Shown: positions 1-7,061 of the stretch, piece after piece
Position numbering within the stretch: position 1 is the stretch's first letter
Layout: every line of letters begins with the position of its first letter
Source of the DNA: Elusimicrobiales bacterium
Lineage (GTDB): Bacteria; Elusimicrobiota; Elusimicrobia; Elusimicrobiales; UBA9959
NCBI GenBank assembly: GCA_028713125.1
Contig: JAQTOU010000005.1
Location: forward strand, 124,001 to 188,000
Length of the DNA stretch: 64,000 nt
Direction: 5' to 3'
The notes under the pieces: model-generated
Databases searched by the model: none
Seen by the model: the letters and a program-made list of their open reading frames with translations, nothing else
Told to the model about the DNA's origin: nothing
Translations under genes and position numbers: made by a program

Positions 1-61
1 CAAAGCCGGCTCAAGGTCCCAGATCCTCATAATATTTTACGGCTCCACGGCGCGGCTGACA

Positions 62-589
62 TCACTTTCCTTCCGGCACGGGGCCGGGGTAGATAAGTTT
101 GTCGGTATCGAAACCGAGCTCTTTGGCCTTGCCCGTCAGGCGCTTAAGGATCTCCGGGGAAAGCTCCGGCTTCCGGGCCAGTATCCACAAATAAGAAGTT
201 GAAGGCCCGGCTACGAGCGCATAGCCGTAAGCCTCGCGGTCCAGCTCTATTATGTTATAGCCGCCGTAAAAAGGCCGGAAGAAAGAAACTTTAAGCTGCC
301 CGACCGATTTGTCGCCCGTAAAATAAGCGCGCCCCTCGGCCTCTTTCCATTTCCCGTCCGCGGCTTTATAGCCGCGGTTCAAGACCTTAACGCCCCCGTC
401 CTCCCGCATTGAGTATTCGGCGGTCACGCCCGTCAGCCCGCGCTCGAAAGAATGGTCCAGCCTGGCGATCTCGTGCCAGGTCCCGAGGTAGCGCTGAACT
501 TCGAAACCGCTTACCGGGACCAGCCCTTTCGGGGCTGTGGCGCAGCCGCCCAGGAAAGCCGCGAATAAAGCGCAAAGGTATTTTTTCAT
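62..589 (-). CDS. blc: Blc-like outer-membrane lipocalin lipoprotein
   Basis: This 175-residue protein begins with a lipoprotein signal (MKKYLCALFAAFLGGC), with a lipobox at LGGC, so Cys16 is probably lipidated. The mature part is a bacterial lipocalin: the family signature YLGTWHEIARLDHSFERG lies around residues 34-51, and a Y-L-W-I-L-A-R strand lies near residue 133. Blc proteins bind fatty acids or lysophospholipids at the outer membrane and act in envelope maintenance. The length is normal for the family. The gene ends about 60 nt inside the left edge and starts 8 nt after the stop of the methyltransferase gene on the same strand, so the two may be co-transcribed. The family call is strong; the ligand is inferred from the family. 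Confidence 0.9.
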   Translation of the reverse strand: MKKYLCALFAAFLGGCATAPKGLVPVSGFEVQRYLGTWHEIARLDHSFERGLTGVTAEYSMREDGGVKVLNRGYKAADGKWKEAEGRAYFTGDKSVGQLKVSFFRPFYGGYNIIELDREAYGYALVAGPSTSYLWILARKPELSPEILKRLTGKAKELGFDTDKLIYPGPVPEGK

Positions 590-597
590 TATGCCCT

Positions 598-1623
598 TTA
601 TTTAAGCGCGCGGACCGGCTTGGCGGCGCAGATCACTGAATCCATCATCTGGCCGCGGCGGAGATACTCGACCTCCCCGAAGCCGGCCTTCACCAGGTCC
701 TCGCGGAGCTCTTCGAAAGTGAAAGTGTCCCCGCCCTCGGTACCGACCAGCATATTTACGGCGAAAAGAGCGCCGCCCACGGGCCGAGTGCGGGTTGAGT
801 CCACTATGATATCGCGGATCAGTATCCTCCCGCCCGGCTCGAGCGCTTTAAAGACCTTTTCGAACATCGCCCTGTTCTGGGCGCGGGAATTCTGGTGAAC
901 GATAGCGCTAACCCAGGCCAGGTCCGCGCCCTTGGGCATCTCGCCTTTATGATAGCTGCCGCCAACGAACTTTATCCTCTCGGCGAAGCCGGTTTTCTTC
1001 ATTTTCAGGCGGGCCATCGGGACCACCTCGGGCAGGTCGAAGATAGTGGCCCGCGCTTCCGGGTTCAGCCGCAGGAAAGGAATGGTCCAGGTGCCGGAGG
1101 CCCCGCCCAGGTCGAGCAAATGGCTGAATTTCAGCGGCCCGAGGCTGCTTATAAGCGGCTCCGACATCGGCTGCGACACTTCATGCATAGCCCGGATGAA
1201 AGAGTCCAGGTCGCCTTCCGCCCCGCGCACGCTCGGCCGGCGCGCGGCCGGCTTCCCGCTCAGGACTACGCCGGCCAGGTCGCCCCACCTGCGGAGGCAG
1301 GTACCGAGGTGGCGCAGCATGCCTAGCACGCAATGCGGCCCTTTCTCGGTAAGAAAACCCGCGGCTTCGCGCGGAACCCTGTAAACAGGCTTCTTTTCCT
1401 TGCCTTTGTTCAGCAGCCCCAAAGCGGCCAGAGCGTCAAGCAGGACCCTGGTCGCGCGCAAGTCGCCCTTTATCTTAGCGGCCAGCTGCCCGGCATTCAT
1501 AGGCCTCGCGTGCAAGATCGAAAATACGTCCAGGTCCGCCCCGGCTATCACTACGCAGGCGGGCTGGAAGCCGCGCACCATTTCAAGAATAGTTTTAGCG
1601 CTGAGTTTTTCTTTGGTCGCCAT
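598..1623 (-). CDS. SAM-dependent O-methyltransferase (dimerisation plus AdoMet_MTase_2 type)
   Basis: I chose the ATG at 1623 because AGGGAG lies just upstream; an in-frame extension to 1704 has no such site. The 341-residue product begins with a winged-helix dimerisation domain (residues about 1-100), as in plant and bacterial small-molecule O-methyltransferases. The SAM-binding domain follows, with LLDLGGASGTW as motif I and an A-T-I-F-D-L-P-E motif II. The late segment G-G-R-I-L-I-R-D matches the family. The substrate is unknown; relatives methylate phenolics, quinone-like compounds or antibiotic intermediates. A TATAAT box (about 1684-1689, minus strand) precedes the gene. No biosynthetic neighbours help to define the substrate. 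Confidence 0.8.
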   Translation of the reverse strand: MATKEKLSAKTILEMVRGFQPACVVIAGADLDVFSILHARPMNAGQLAAKIKGDLRATRVLLDALAALGLLNKGKEKKPVYRVPREAAGFLTEKGPHCVLGMLRHLGTCLRRWGDLAGVVLSGKPAARRPSVRGAEGDLDSFIRAMHEVSQPMSEPLISSLGPLKFSHLLDLGGASGTWTIPFLRLNPEARATIFDLPEVVPMARLKMKKTGFAERIKFVGGSYHKGEMPKGADLAWVSAIVHQNSRAQNRAMFEKVFKALEPGGRILIRDIIVDSTRTRPVGGALFAVNMLVGTEGGDTFTFEELREDLVKAGFGEVEYLRRGQMMDSVICAAKPVRALK

Positions 1624-1738
1624 ATTTCTCCCTGATAAAGTATTAAAAGCGTTCTTTTGGTTTTTCATAGCCTCAGAACAAATTATATATATTCCGCCCG
1701 GCAATTCAACCGGGAAAGGCTTCGCCCGCCTTTTTTGC

Positions 1739-1750
1739 TAAAATTGAAAT
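1739..1750 (+). promoter_or_regulatory. Extended -10 box directly abutting a start codon (leaderless arrangement)
   Basis: TGC-TAAAAT (hexamer 1739-1744) lies only 6 nt before the ATG at 1751, and no Shine-Dalgarno sequence is present. Transcription would start at or within a base or two of the ATG. The same string TTGCTAAAATTGA recurs upstream of 54038. Confidence 0.5.
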
Positions 1751-1975
1751 ATGGTCATATTACCTAAACTGCGCTGCCCTTCCTGCGGCAGGGCTATGGG
1801 CCCGGTAGAAGTGAACGAGGTCCCGCCCGCGAACACTTACGACGAGTGCCTGCGCCGCTGCCCGAGATGCGGAGTAGGGGCGACGAACGCGAAGAACCCG
1901 GCCAAAGTTAAATATATCCAGTCCGACCGGCCGCGGGACATCCCCCCCGAAAAACCGGGGCAGACCCCGGATTAA
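1751..1975 (+). CDS. Small zinc-ribbon protein, unknown role
   Basis: This 74-residue protein has two CxxC knuckles, C-P-S-C near residue 9 and C-P-R-C near residue 37, which form a probable zinc ribbon. A Pro-rich, charged tail follows. I recognise no named family. The start is fixed by a TAAAAT box 6 nt upstream with no ribosome-binding site, which suggests a leaderless transcript. It is transcribed convergently with ssb, and the shared hairpin at 2068-2094 could end both transcripts. Small stand-alone ribbons of this kind often contact nucleic acid or protein partners; nothing here says which. Confidence 0.6.
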   Translation: MVILPKLRCPSCGRAMGPVEVNEVPPANTYDECLRRCPRCGVGATNAKNPAKVKYIQSDRPRDIPPEKPGQTPD

Positions 1976-2067
1976 GCCGTCCGACCTTAACCGGCGCCGA
2001 TCAAAAGCTCTCCGCGCAGCAAGTTCCTGCAAGAAATTAAAGTAGCCTGTCCCCTTTTCCCGAAAAG

Positions 2068-2094
2068 CCGGGGCCCCGCGGCCCCGGTTTTTTT
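2068..2094. terminator. Bidirectional intrinsic terminator between the zinc-ribbon gene and ssb
   Basis: An 8-bp GC stem (CCGGGGCC / GGCCCCGG) is followed by seven T on the plus strand. Read on the minus strand, the same hairpin is followed by CTTTTC. It sits between two convergent genes, so it can serve both. Confidence 0.75.
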
Positions 2095-2101
2095 CGGAAG
2101 A

Positions 2102-2608
2102 TCATTTCTTGCGGCCGGTCTTGGCCGGTTTGCGCGCTGGCTCCTCTTCCCAGGCGGCGTCGGCAACGTGCTCGCCCGGGGCATGGTCCAGGGGCAAAGA
2201 AGCGCCCTCGCCGGGATCGTGGTCCACGGGCGCTTGCGCGGCTTCGCCGTCCTGCCGCGGCTTCTCGCCCAGGAACTCTATACCGTCAACGTAGACCATA
2301 AGCTTTGAATGGTGCTTTCCGTCCTCTTTCCCGTCCCATTGCTCCAGGACCAGATGGCCGTCCACGAAAACCTGCCGCCCTTTGCGAAGCAGCCCGGCCA
2401 AATCGGCCAGTTTCCGCCCGTGCTCGTGGTTATAGGCTTTCATATTAAGCCAGACCGGCGTCTCCTCCCACTCGCCGGTCTGCGCGTTCTTTCGCCGGTT
2501 ATGCACGGCGAAGCCGAGATTGGCCACTTTCCCGCCGTTCTTGAACTCCGTCACTTCCGGGTCGCGCGTCAGCCGCCCTATCAGCATCACTTTATTTAAG
2601 TTTCCCAT
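2102..2608 (-). CDS. ssb: Single-stranded DNA-binding protein with atypical C-terminus
   Basis: This 168-residue protein has a clear OB fold (residues 1-110) with the SSB signature MGNLNKVMLIGRLTRDPE at the start and the segment V-W-L-N-M-K-A-Y mid-domain. It coats single-stranded DNA in replication, repair and recombination. A strong Shine-Dalgarno (AAAGGGGGAAGT) supports the ATG at 2608. The C-terminus is odd. Instead of the usual acidic tip ending in D-D-I-P-F, an acidic stretch (D-A-A-W-E-E-E) is followed by a basic end, K-P-A-K-T-G-R-K-K. Its promoter at 2639-2682 carries the shared CCGACA/TGTCGG operator, which suggests co-regulation with addAB and several defence genes. It could be an auxiliary rather than the housekeeping SSB. 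Confidence 0.92.
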   Translation of the reverse strand: MGNLNKVMLIGRLTRDPEVTEFKNGGKVANLGFAVHNRRKNAQTGEWEETPVWLNMKAYNHEHGRKLADLAGLLRKGRQVFVDGHLVLEQWDGKEDGKHHSKLMVYVDGIEFLGEKPRQDGEAAQAPVDHDPGEGASLPLDHAPGEHVADAAWEEEPARKPAKTGRKK

Positions 2609-2645
2609 ACTTCCCCCTTTCCAAGTTTTTTAACGTCTCGCAAAT

Positions 2646-2682
2646 AGGATAGCAGACGAACCCGACAAGGGCGTGTCGGGTT
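2646..2682 (-). promoter_or_regulatory. Shared operator-promoter module, ssb copy (E2), with divergent -10
   Basis: The perfect palindrome AACCCGACA-AGGGCG-TGTCGGGTT occupies 2659-2682. On the minus strand TTGTCG is followed by 11 nt and then TATCCT (2646-2651), preceded by TGC, which is an extended -10 for ssb. On the plus strand the other arm is followed by 12 nt and TATAAT (2691-2696) for the peptidase gene. One bound dimer could control both genes. Confidence 0.75.
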
Positions 2683-2690
2683 GGAAATCG

Positions 2691-2702
2691 TATAATTTAA
2701 CT
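2691..2702 (+). promoter_or_regulatory. TATAAT box 6 nt before the start codon (leaderless candidate)
   Basis: A consensus TATAAT at 2691-2696 is followed by TTAACT and the ATG at 2703, without a Shine-Dalgarno sequence. The predicted transcription start falls on the initiation codon. Confidence 0.55.
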
Positions 2703-3638
2703 ATGCGCAAGCTGATAAGCTGGATCTTGCTGATAGCGGCCCTGGGCGGCGCCTTCTACCAATGGCAGACGAAGAAGGCGCAGCTCCGCGCCACGGCCCG
2801 CATTTTGCAGGCGAGGCTGTTCCCCTGCTCCTTCCCCGTCACTTATTCGATAGGAAAAATAGACCCGGGCTATACCATCTCGGAACAGGAGCTCGGCGAC
2901 GCGCTGATCGAGGCGGAAACCGCCTGGGAGAACCCGGCGCGCAAGAACCTTTTCGAATTTACCCGGAGCAGCGGCGATGTCTCTATAATACTCGTCTATG
3001 ACAACCGGCAGGCCTCGCTGGACAAGCTCAAAGCGCTGGGCATCACTACGGACCAGACGCTCGATTCCTACAAAGCGCTGAAAGCAAGGTACGACGAGCT
3101 AGCCAGGAAGGTGGACGCCGAGGACGCAAGGCTCAAAGGGATAATGGGCCGCTACAAAGAAAGGGAAGCAGCTTATAATGCCGAGGTGCGGCGGATGAAC
3201 CAGCGCGGCAGCGCTTCCCAGGCGGAAGTCCGGAGCGTAGACAGGACCAGGGGGGCGCTTGCAATGCAGTTCGGCGGCGTCAAGATGATAGAGACCGCCG
3301 TGAACTCCGACGTGGACACGCTGAACGCGCTCGGGACCACGCTCAACCAGCTGATCGTGCAGCTGAATATAAACGTGGACCAGTACAACCGCGCCGGCGC
3401 GACCATAGGCAGGTACGAAGAAGGTTTATATAAAATTTCAGGCGGGATACAGACGATAGAGATCTACAAATACACGAACCACGCGCAGCTGGTCTCGCTG
3501 CTTGCGCATGAGCTTGGCCATGCGCTCGGCCTCGAACATGTCGCGGACCCGGAAAGCCTGATGTACCCGGTCAACCGGGGCCGCGGCCTGAACCTGACCG
3601 GCAAAGACCTCGCCGAGCTGGTCCGGGTCTGCAGATAA
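2703..3638 (+). CDS. Membrane-anchored matrixin-like zinc metallopeptidase
   Basis: The chosen start (MRKLISWILLIAALGGAF) follows a TATAAT box; an upstream in-frame GTG lies inside the operator palindrome. The 311-residue product has an N-terminal hydrophobic segment (residues 5-20) acting as anchor or uncleaved signal. A probable coiled-coil follows (about 115-230, rich in K, E, R, A and N). The catalytic motif HELGHALGLEH near residue 269 is the HExxHxxGxxH zinc site of metzincins, and L-M-Y-P downstream fits the Met-turn. It should act in the periplasm or at the cell surface. The long coiled coil ahead of a short catalytic end is unusual. It is divergent from ssb across a shared palindrome. 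Confidence 0.75.
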   Translation: MRKLISWILLIAALGGAFYQWQTKKAQLRATARILQARLFPCSFPVTYSIGKIDPGYTISEQELGDALIEAETAWENPARKNLFEFTRSSGDVSIILVYDNRQASLDKLKALGITTDQTLDSYKALKARYDELARKVDAEDARLKGIMGRYKEREAAYNAEVRRMNQRGSASQAEVRSVDRTRGALAMQFGGVKMIETAVNSDVDTLNALGTTLNQLIVQLNINVDQYNRAGATIGRYEEGLYKISGGIQTIEIYKYTNHAQLVSLLAHELGHALGLEHVADPESLMYPVNRGRGLNLTGKDLAELVRVCR

Positions 3639-3647
3639 GTTCTTCCT

Positions 3648-4628
3648 TTACTTCCCGACCACAGTCACCGAACGCTTCCCTTTAAAAGACCCAGCGCCGG
3701 TAAAACCTTCCACATGGGCGTTGTAGCGGGTCTGCACCGCTTTGCCTTCGCCCAGGCCGGACGGGGCTACGGTGCGCTCCACGAATTCTTCGTTGACCGG
3801 GAAAGCTGTCACGAGGAAAGCGCGCTTCGCGGCGGAATCGTAGAAAGAATAGACCAGGAGGTGGCTGTTCCCGCCGGCCTTTTTCAGGAAAGGGACGAAA
3901 TCGGTGCGCAGGGCCACCTTGCGGCCGCCGGGCAGGGCTACTTCCTCGGTAAGGCGCAAGCGCCGCGCCGGAGAATAATTCCGCAGCGCCGCGGCGCAGA
4001 AAGGTTTCGCCCGCTCGAGCAGGGCCGAAGCCGCCTGGTCGTCTTTAAGCGCGATCCCGCCGGCCAGGCAGCTTACATTCGCAAGGAGAGTACCCTCGGA
4101 CGGGGAGGGGCCGGCGCTACCGCGCGGCAGGCCGAGGCCTTCTTCTATGTCGGGGCGCACCCAGCGCGCACGCTTGAAACCGAACTTGGTGGGAAGCAGG
4201 CTGAAAAGGTAGCCGTAAGTGTGCTCCATCCCGGCGTGGACTATTTTGCCCTTCGGCTGCGCTACGCCCAGACGCGTAGAGAGAAAACCCAATATTTCAT
4301 TATGGACGATGATACCGTTGGCCATCTCGTCGAAATTTATGCTCTCGCCCCAGAGCGAGAGGGCCGCGGTATTCGAGCGGTCCGCGTCGAGCTGTTTCAG
4401 TATCCCCGGAGCGTGAGCGGCGAATACCGGCGCCAGGTCCTCTTTCCCGCCGGCTTTCGCGTCGAGCAGACGCGCGGCGCCGGCCCAGGGGCAGTCCTCG
4501 GCTTTTTCCGAAGCCTGCGGGCAGTCAAAAACTGGCGTGGCTTTTTGCGGAACCGGCACAGTTCCGGCGTACAGGCAGTTAGCGGAAAGCAGGATTAAAG
4601 CTAAAGCGTTTATAGTTATTCTTTTCAT
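3648..4628 (-). CDS. Exported protein of unknown function
   Basis: This 326-residue protein starts with a cleavable signal peptide (MKRITINALALILLSANCLYAG, cleavage likely after L-Y-A). It contains scattered cysteines (for example D-C-P near residues 34 and 46, and S-C-L-A-G-G near 187) that could form disulfides in the periplasm. I recognise no domain. Segments such as G-M-E-H-T-Y-G-Y-L-F and R-W-V-R-P-D-I look structured and conserved-like but do not match a family I know. It is convergent with the metallopeptidase gene and ends 9 nt from it. It may be a lineage-specific envelope protein. Confidence 0.5.
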   Translation of the reverse strand: MKRITINALALILLSANCLYAGTVPVPQKATPVFDCPQASEKAEDCPWAGAARLLDAKAGGKEDLAPVFAAHAPGILKQLDADRSNTAALSLWGESINFDEMANGIIVHNEILGFLSTRLGVAQPKGKIVHAGMEHTYGYLFSLLPTKFGFKRARWVRPDIEEGLGLPRGSAGPSPSEGTLLANVSCLAGGIALKDDQAASALLERAKPFCAAALRNYSPARRLRLTEEVALPGGRKVALRTDFVPFLKKAGGNSHLLVYSFYDSAAKRAFLVTAFPVNEEFVERTVAPSGLGEGKAVQTRYNAHVEGFTGAGSFKGKRSVTVVGK

Positions 4629-4770
4629 ACCTTTATTCTAATAAAAAACGCGGACTAAAAACTCCCGGTCCCCGGCCGCGTCCGGCTTTTCCCCATAAAC
4701 CTCCAGATATCGTTCTTGATGAATTTCAAGACCGGACCCGTTCATCCTTCCCGGCGCCGCCGGCCCTCAT

Positions 4771-4814
4771 TTGCTAGGATTAAGACAGACCGATCTTACA
4801 TCAAGCTGGAGACC
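4771..4814 (+). promoter_or_regulatory. Candidate promoter of the export/outer-membrane operon
   Basis: TTTGC-TAGGAT (hexamer 4775-4780) resembles the extended -10 seen before 1751 and 54038. GGAG at about 4808-4811 precedes the ATG at 4815. No clear -35 hexamer is visible. Confidence 0.35.
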
Positions 4815-6191
4815 ATGAAAAACAAAATCTTTTTTTCTTCCGTGATCATTTTCTCGCTGGCCGCCGCCGCTTTCGCGCCGCTAGCTTCGGCCAAGCTGCC
4901 TTTCAAGCCGATCGACACCGGGAAGTCCGGCGGTAAAGGAACCACCACGCCGCAGTACATAGAGGATCTCGAAGGCGCCAGCGCCTCCTTAAGACGCCTG
5001 GACCAGGATTCCAGGAGCCTTTACAATGACCAGGCCTCGCTTATCAGCCGCGTTAACAATATAGAGAACTTCCTGGGCACAGCCTCCAGCAGGCTGGCTA
5101 TGCTTTCCGTCCTGCGCTCCGGCCTGGTAAAGCTTGAAGCCTCCCTGAACACCCTTAATACCTCGGCGGACGCGGCGGAGGCCGTCCCCCAGGCCAGGGC
5201 GAAGGTAAAAAAAATAAAAGAAACTCTTTCCACGACCCTGGCAAATGTCACAGCGGCGCGCCAGCGCCTGGACGCAATAGTTAATATCACCGATCCCGTG
5301 CAGAAGAAACTGGCCGCGGCCGCCCGCGCGGCCGAGGGCGTGGAAGCCGGCCTTTACGCGATAAACGACGGAGTGATAGCCCAGATGAAGTTCCCGATAA
5401 GCATCGCCGCCGGCTGCTATAAAAAGCTGCCCGCCGACAAGAAAGACTGCGCCGGGAAGAACATAGACAAAACCGCCGACGACGTGGACGCCGCGGTGCT
5501 TGAATACAACAGGGTAGTCCGCCTGCTCCTGGCCAACCCGGAGCCCTGGCTGCCCTCGATGAATTTCTTCGACCCTTTCGGCGCCGAGCTGAACGCTATA
5601 GACTCGCTGCGCGCCGATATCGAGAGCCTGACCGGGCGCGTTAACGCCCTGGCCCGCCAGTTCAAGGGCGTAGCCGCCGTGCTTGAGCGGGAATTCTCTT
5701 TCAGCTTCCCCTATCCCGACCCCACCGTCACGAACCCGCTGCGCTTCTCGGACAAAGAAGTGAGCCTCAGCTTCAAAGAAATAATAGATAAAGCGAACTC
5801 GATCGAGGACAAAATAGAAAGCAAGCTCGGCGGCTTCCTCTGGGGCGTGCTAAACGACCTCGGCGTCGGCAAATATGCGAACAAGCTGAAGAACGAAGCC
5901 GAGAACGCGGCTAATTCCCTGACCGACATGGTCGATCTGAATATCGACCTGAAGCTGCCGAACATGAACGCCCTGGCCCCGCTGGAGGCTTCCCTGGACG
6001 GGCTTACCGCGGACGTGAACGGACTGAAGTTCCCCTCCATAGACAAGCAGCTGCCCGGCTACGGTTTCCCCGACGTGGGCAGGGGGATCAGCTTCGGAAG
6101 CATAGACGCTTCTTTCCGCTTCTTCAACCCCGGCGGCCTGAAAGTTGACACCCCCAATGTCTGCGACGGCGCCACGTACGGCTGCAATTAA
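4815..6191 (+). CDS. Secreted helical protein, paralogue A of a tandem pair
   Basis: The start at 4815 (MKNKIFFSSVIIFSLAAAAF) gives a classical signal peptide with cleavage near A-S-A. The mature 430 residues are mostly helical. The N-terminal half is heptad-rich (Y-N-D-Q-A-S-L-I-S-R-V near the start, then A-A-R-Q-R-L-D-A-I-V). A signature W-L-P-S-M-N-F-F-D-P-F sits near the middle. A tail of repeated leucine/proline motifs (D-L-K-L-P-N-M-N-A-L) ends in two cysteines (V-C-D-G-A-T-Y-G-C-N). It shares all of these landmarks with the product of 7062-8393, so the two genes arose by duplication. I recognise no family. Location just upstream of an outer-membrane barrel suggests a periplasmic or surface partner of that barrel. 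Confidence 0.6.
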   Translation: MKNKIFFSSVIIFSLAAAAFAPLASAKLPFKPIDTGKSGGKGTTTPQYIEDLEGASASLRRLDQDSRSLYNDQASLISRVNNIENFLGTASSRLAMLSVLRSGLVKLEASLNTLNTSADAAEAVPQARAKVKKIKETLSTTLANVTAARQRLDAIVNITDPVQKKLAAAARAAEGVEAGLYAINDGVIAQMKFPISIAAGCYKKLPADKKDCAGKNIDKTADDVDAAVLEYNRVVRLLLANPEPWLPSMNFFDPFGAELNAIDSLRADIESLTGRVNALARQFKGVAAVLEREFSFSFPYPDPTVTNPLRFSDKEVSLSFKEIIDKANSIEDKIESKLGGFLWGVLNDLGVGKYANKLKNEAENAANSLTDMVDLNIDLKLPNMNALAPLEASLDGLTADVNGLKFPSIDKQLPGYGFPDVGRGISFGSIDASFRFFNPGGLKVDTPNVCDGATYGCN

Positions 6192-6194
6192 GCC

Positions 6195-7046
6195 GTGAAA
6201 AACAGCCGATTCATAGCCGCTTTGCTTTTCTCCGCCCTGGCCGCGCAGGCGCGCGCCGGAGGCTGGGAAAAGAAACTGGACCTCTCGCTCGGCGCGAACC
6301 AGTCCCGGACCCGCATCCACGTGGCCGGCGAGATCTACGAGAAGAGCACCTTCGGGCTGGAACTCCGCGCCGACGGCTCGCTTAATAAAGATACGCCGAC
6401 CTACCGGTGGAAGAACACTCTTAAGCTGGATTACGCCGGCGCTAAGCACAAAGACGAGACCAACGAATACAATGACCCGAAGTGGGCCGAAAGCGCCGAC
6501 ATTTTAATGTTGGATACGGTACACCGCTGGAAAGCCGGCTTCTTCGCCGACCCCTATGCCGGGTTGAACGCGCAGACCACGGTGTTCGACAATAATTCCT
6601 ACGGCGAATGGGCCGCTTTCAGGCCGGTGCAGCTGCGCGAATCCGCGGGGTTGTCCCTGCCGATAATGGACAATGCGGAGAATGACTTCACATTGCGCAC
6701 CGGCTTTTTCTACCAGCATTACCTCAACGCCGCCAGGCGCGAGAACGACCCGGCGCCGGGCTTCGAGGCCGTGCTCGAATACGAAGGAAAACTGTCGAAG
6801 GTGGTAGCTTTCAAGTCCAAGGCCGGCGTCTACACCGGCCTGGCAAATACCGACGATTCCTGGAGCCCCGAGACCGAATCCCGCAAAGCGGTGCTAGAGT
6901 GGGACAACCTGCTGATAATAACGCTTACCAACGCGCTTTGCCTTAATATCACCTATAACGTAGACAATAAAGACGTCAGTTCTACCGAAATAGCTTATGA
7001 AGTGGACCACCGGACCACCCTGGCCATCAATTGGAAAGTATTCTAA
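6195..7046 (+). CDS. Outer-membrane beta-barrel protein (DUF3078/DUF481-like)
   Basis: This GTG-started gene begins 3 nt after the stop of the preceding one and lacks a good ribosome-binding site, so translation is probably coupled. The 283-residue product has a signal peptide (R-F-I-A-A-L-L-F-S-A-L-A-A-Q-A-R-A). Alternating amphipathic strands follow and the chain ends in a terminal Phe, as BamA substrates do. The repeated pattern of W, K and N residues (Y-R-W-K-N-T-L-K-L-D-Y-A) resembles DUF3078/DUF481 barrels. The role could be a porin-like channel or an anchor for the paralogous secreted proteins on either side. The barrel class is confident; the family name is tentative. Confidence 0.6.
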   Translation: MKNSRFIAALLFSALAAQARAGGWEKKLDLSLGANQSRTRIHVAGEIYEKSTFGLELRADGSLNKDTPTYRWKNTLKLDYAGAKHKDETNEYNDPKWAESADILMLDTVHRWKAGFFADPYAGLNAQTTVFDNNSYGEWAAFRPVQLRESAGLSLPIMDNAENDFTLRTGFFYQHYLNAARRENDPAPGFEAVLEYEGKLSKVVAFKSKAGVYTGLANTDDSWSPETESRKAVLEWDNLLIITLTNALCLNITYNVDNKDVSSTEIAYEVDHRTTLAINWKVF

Positions 7047-7061
7047 CGAGCTGGAGATTAA

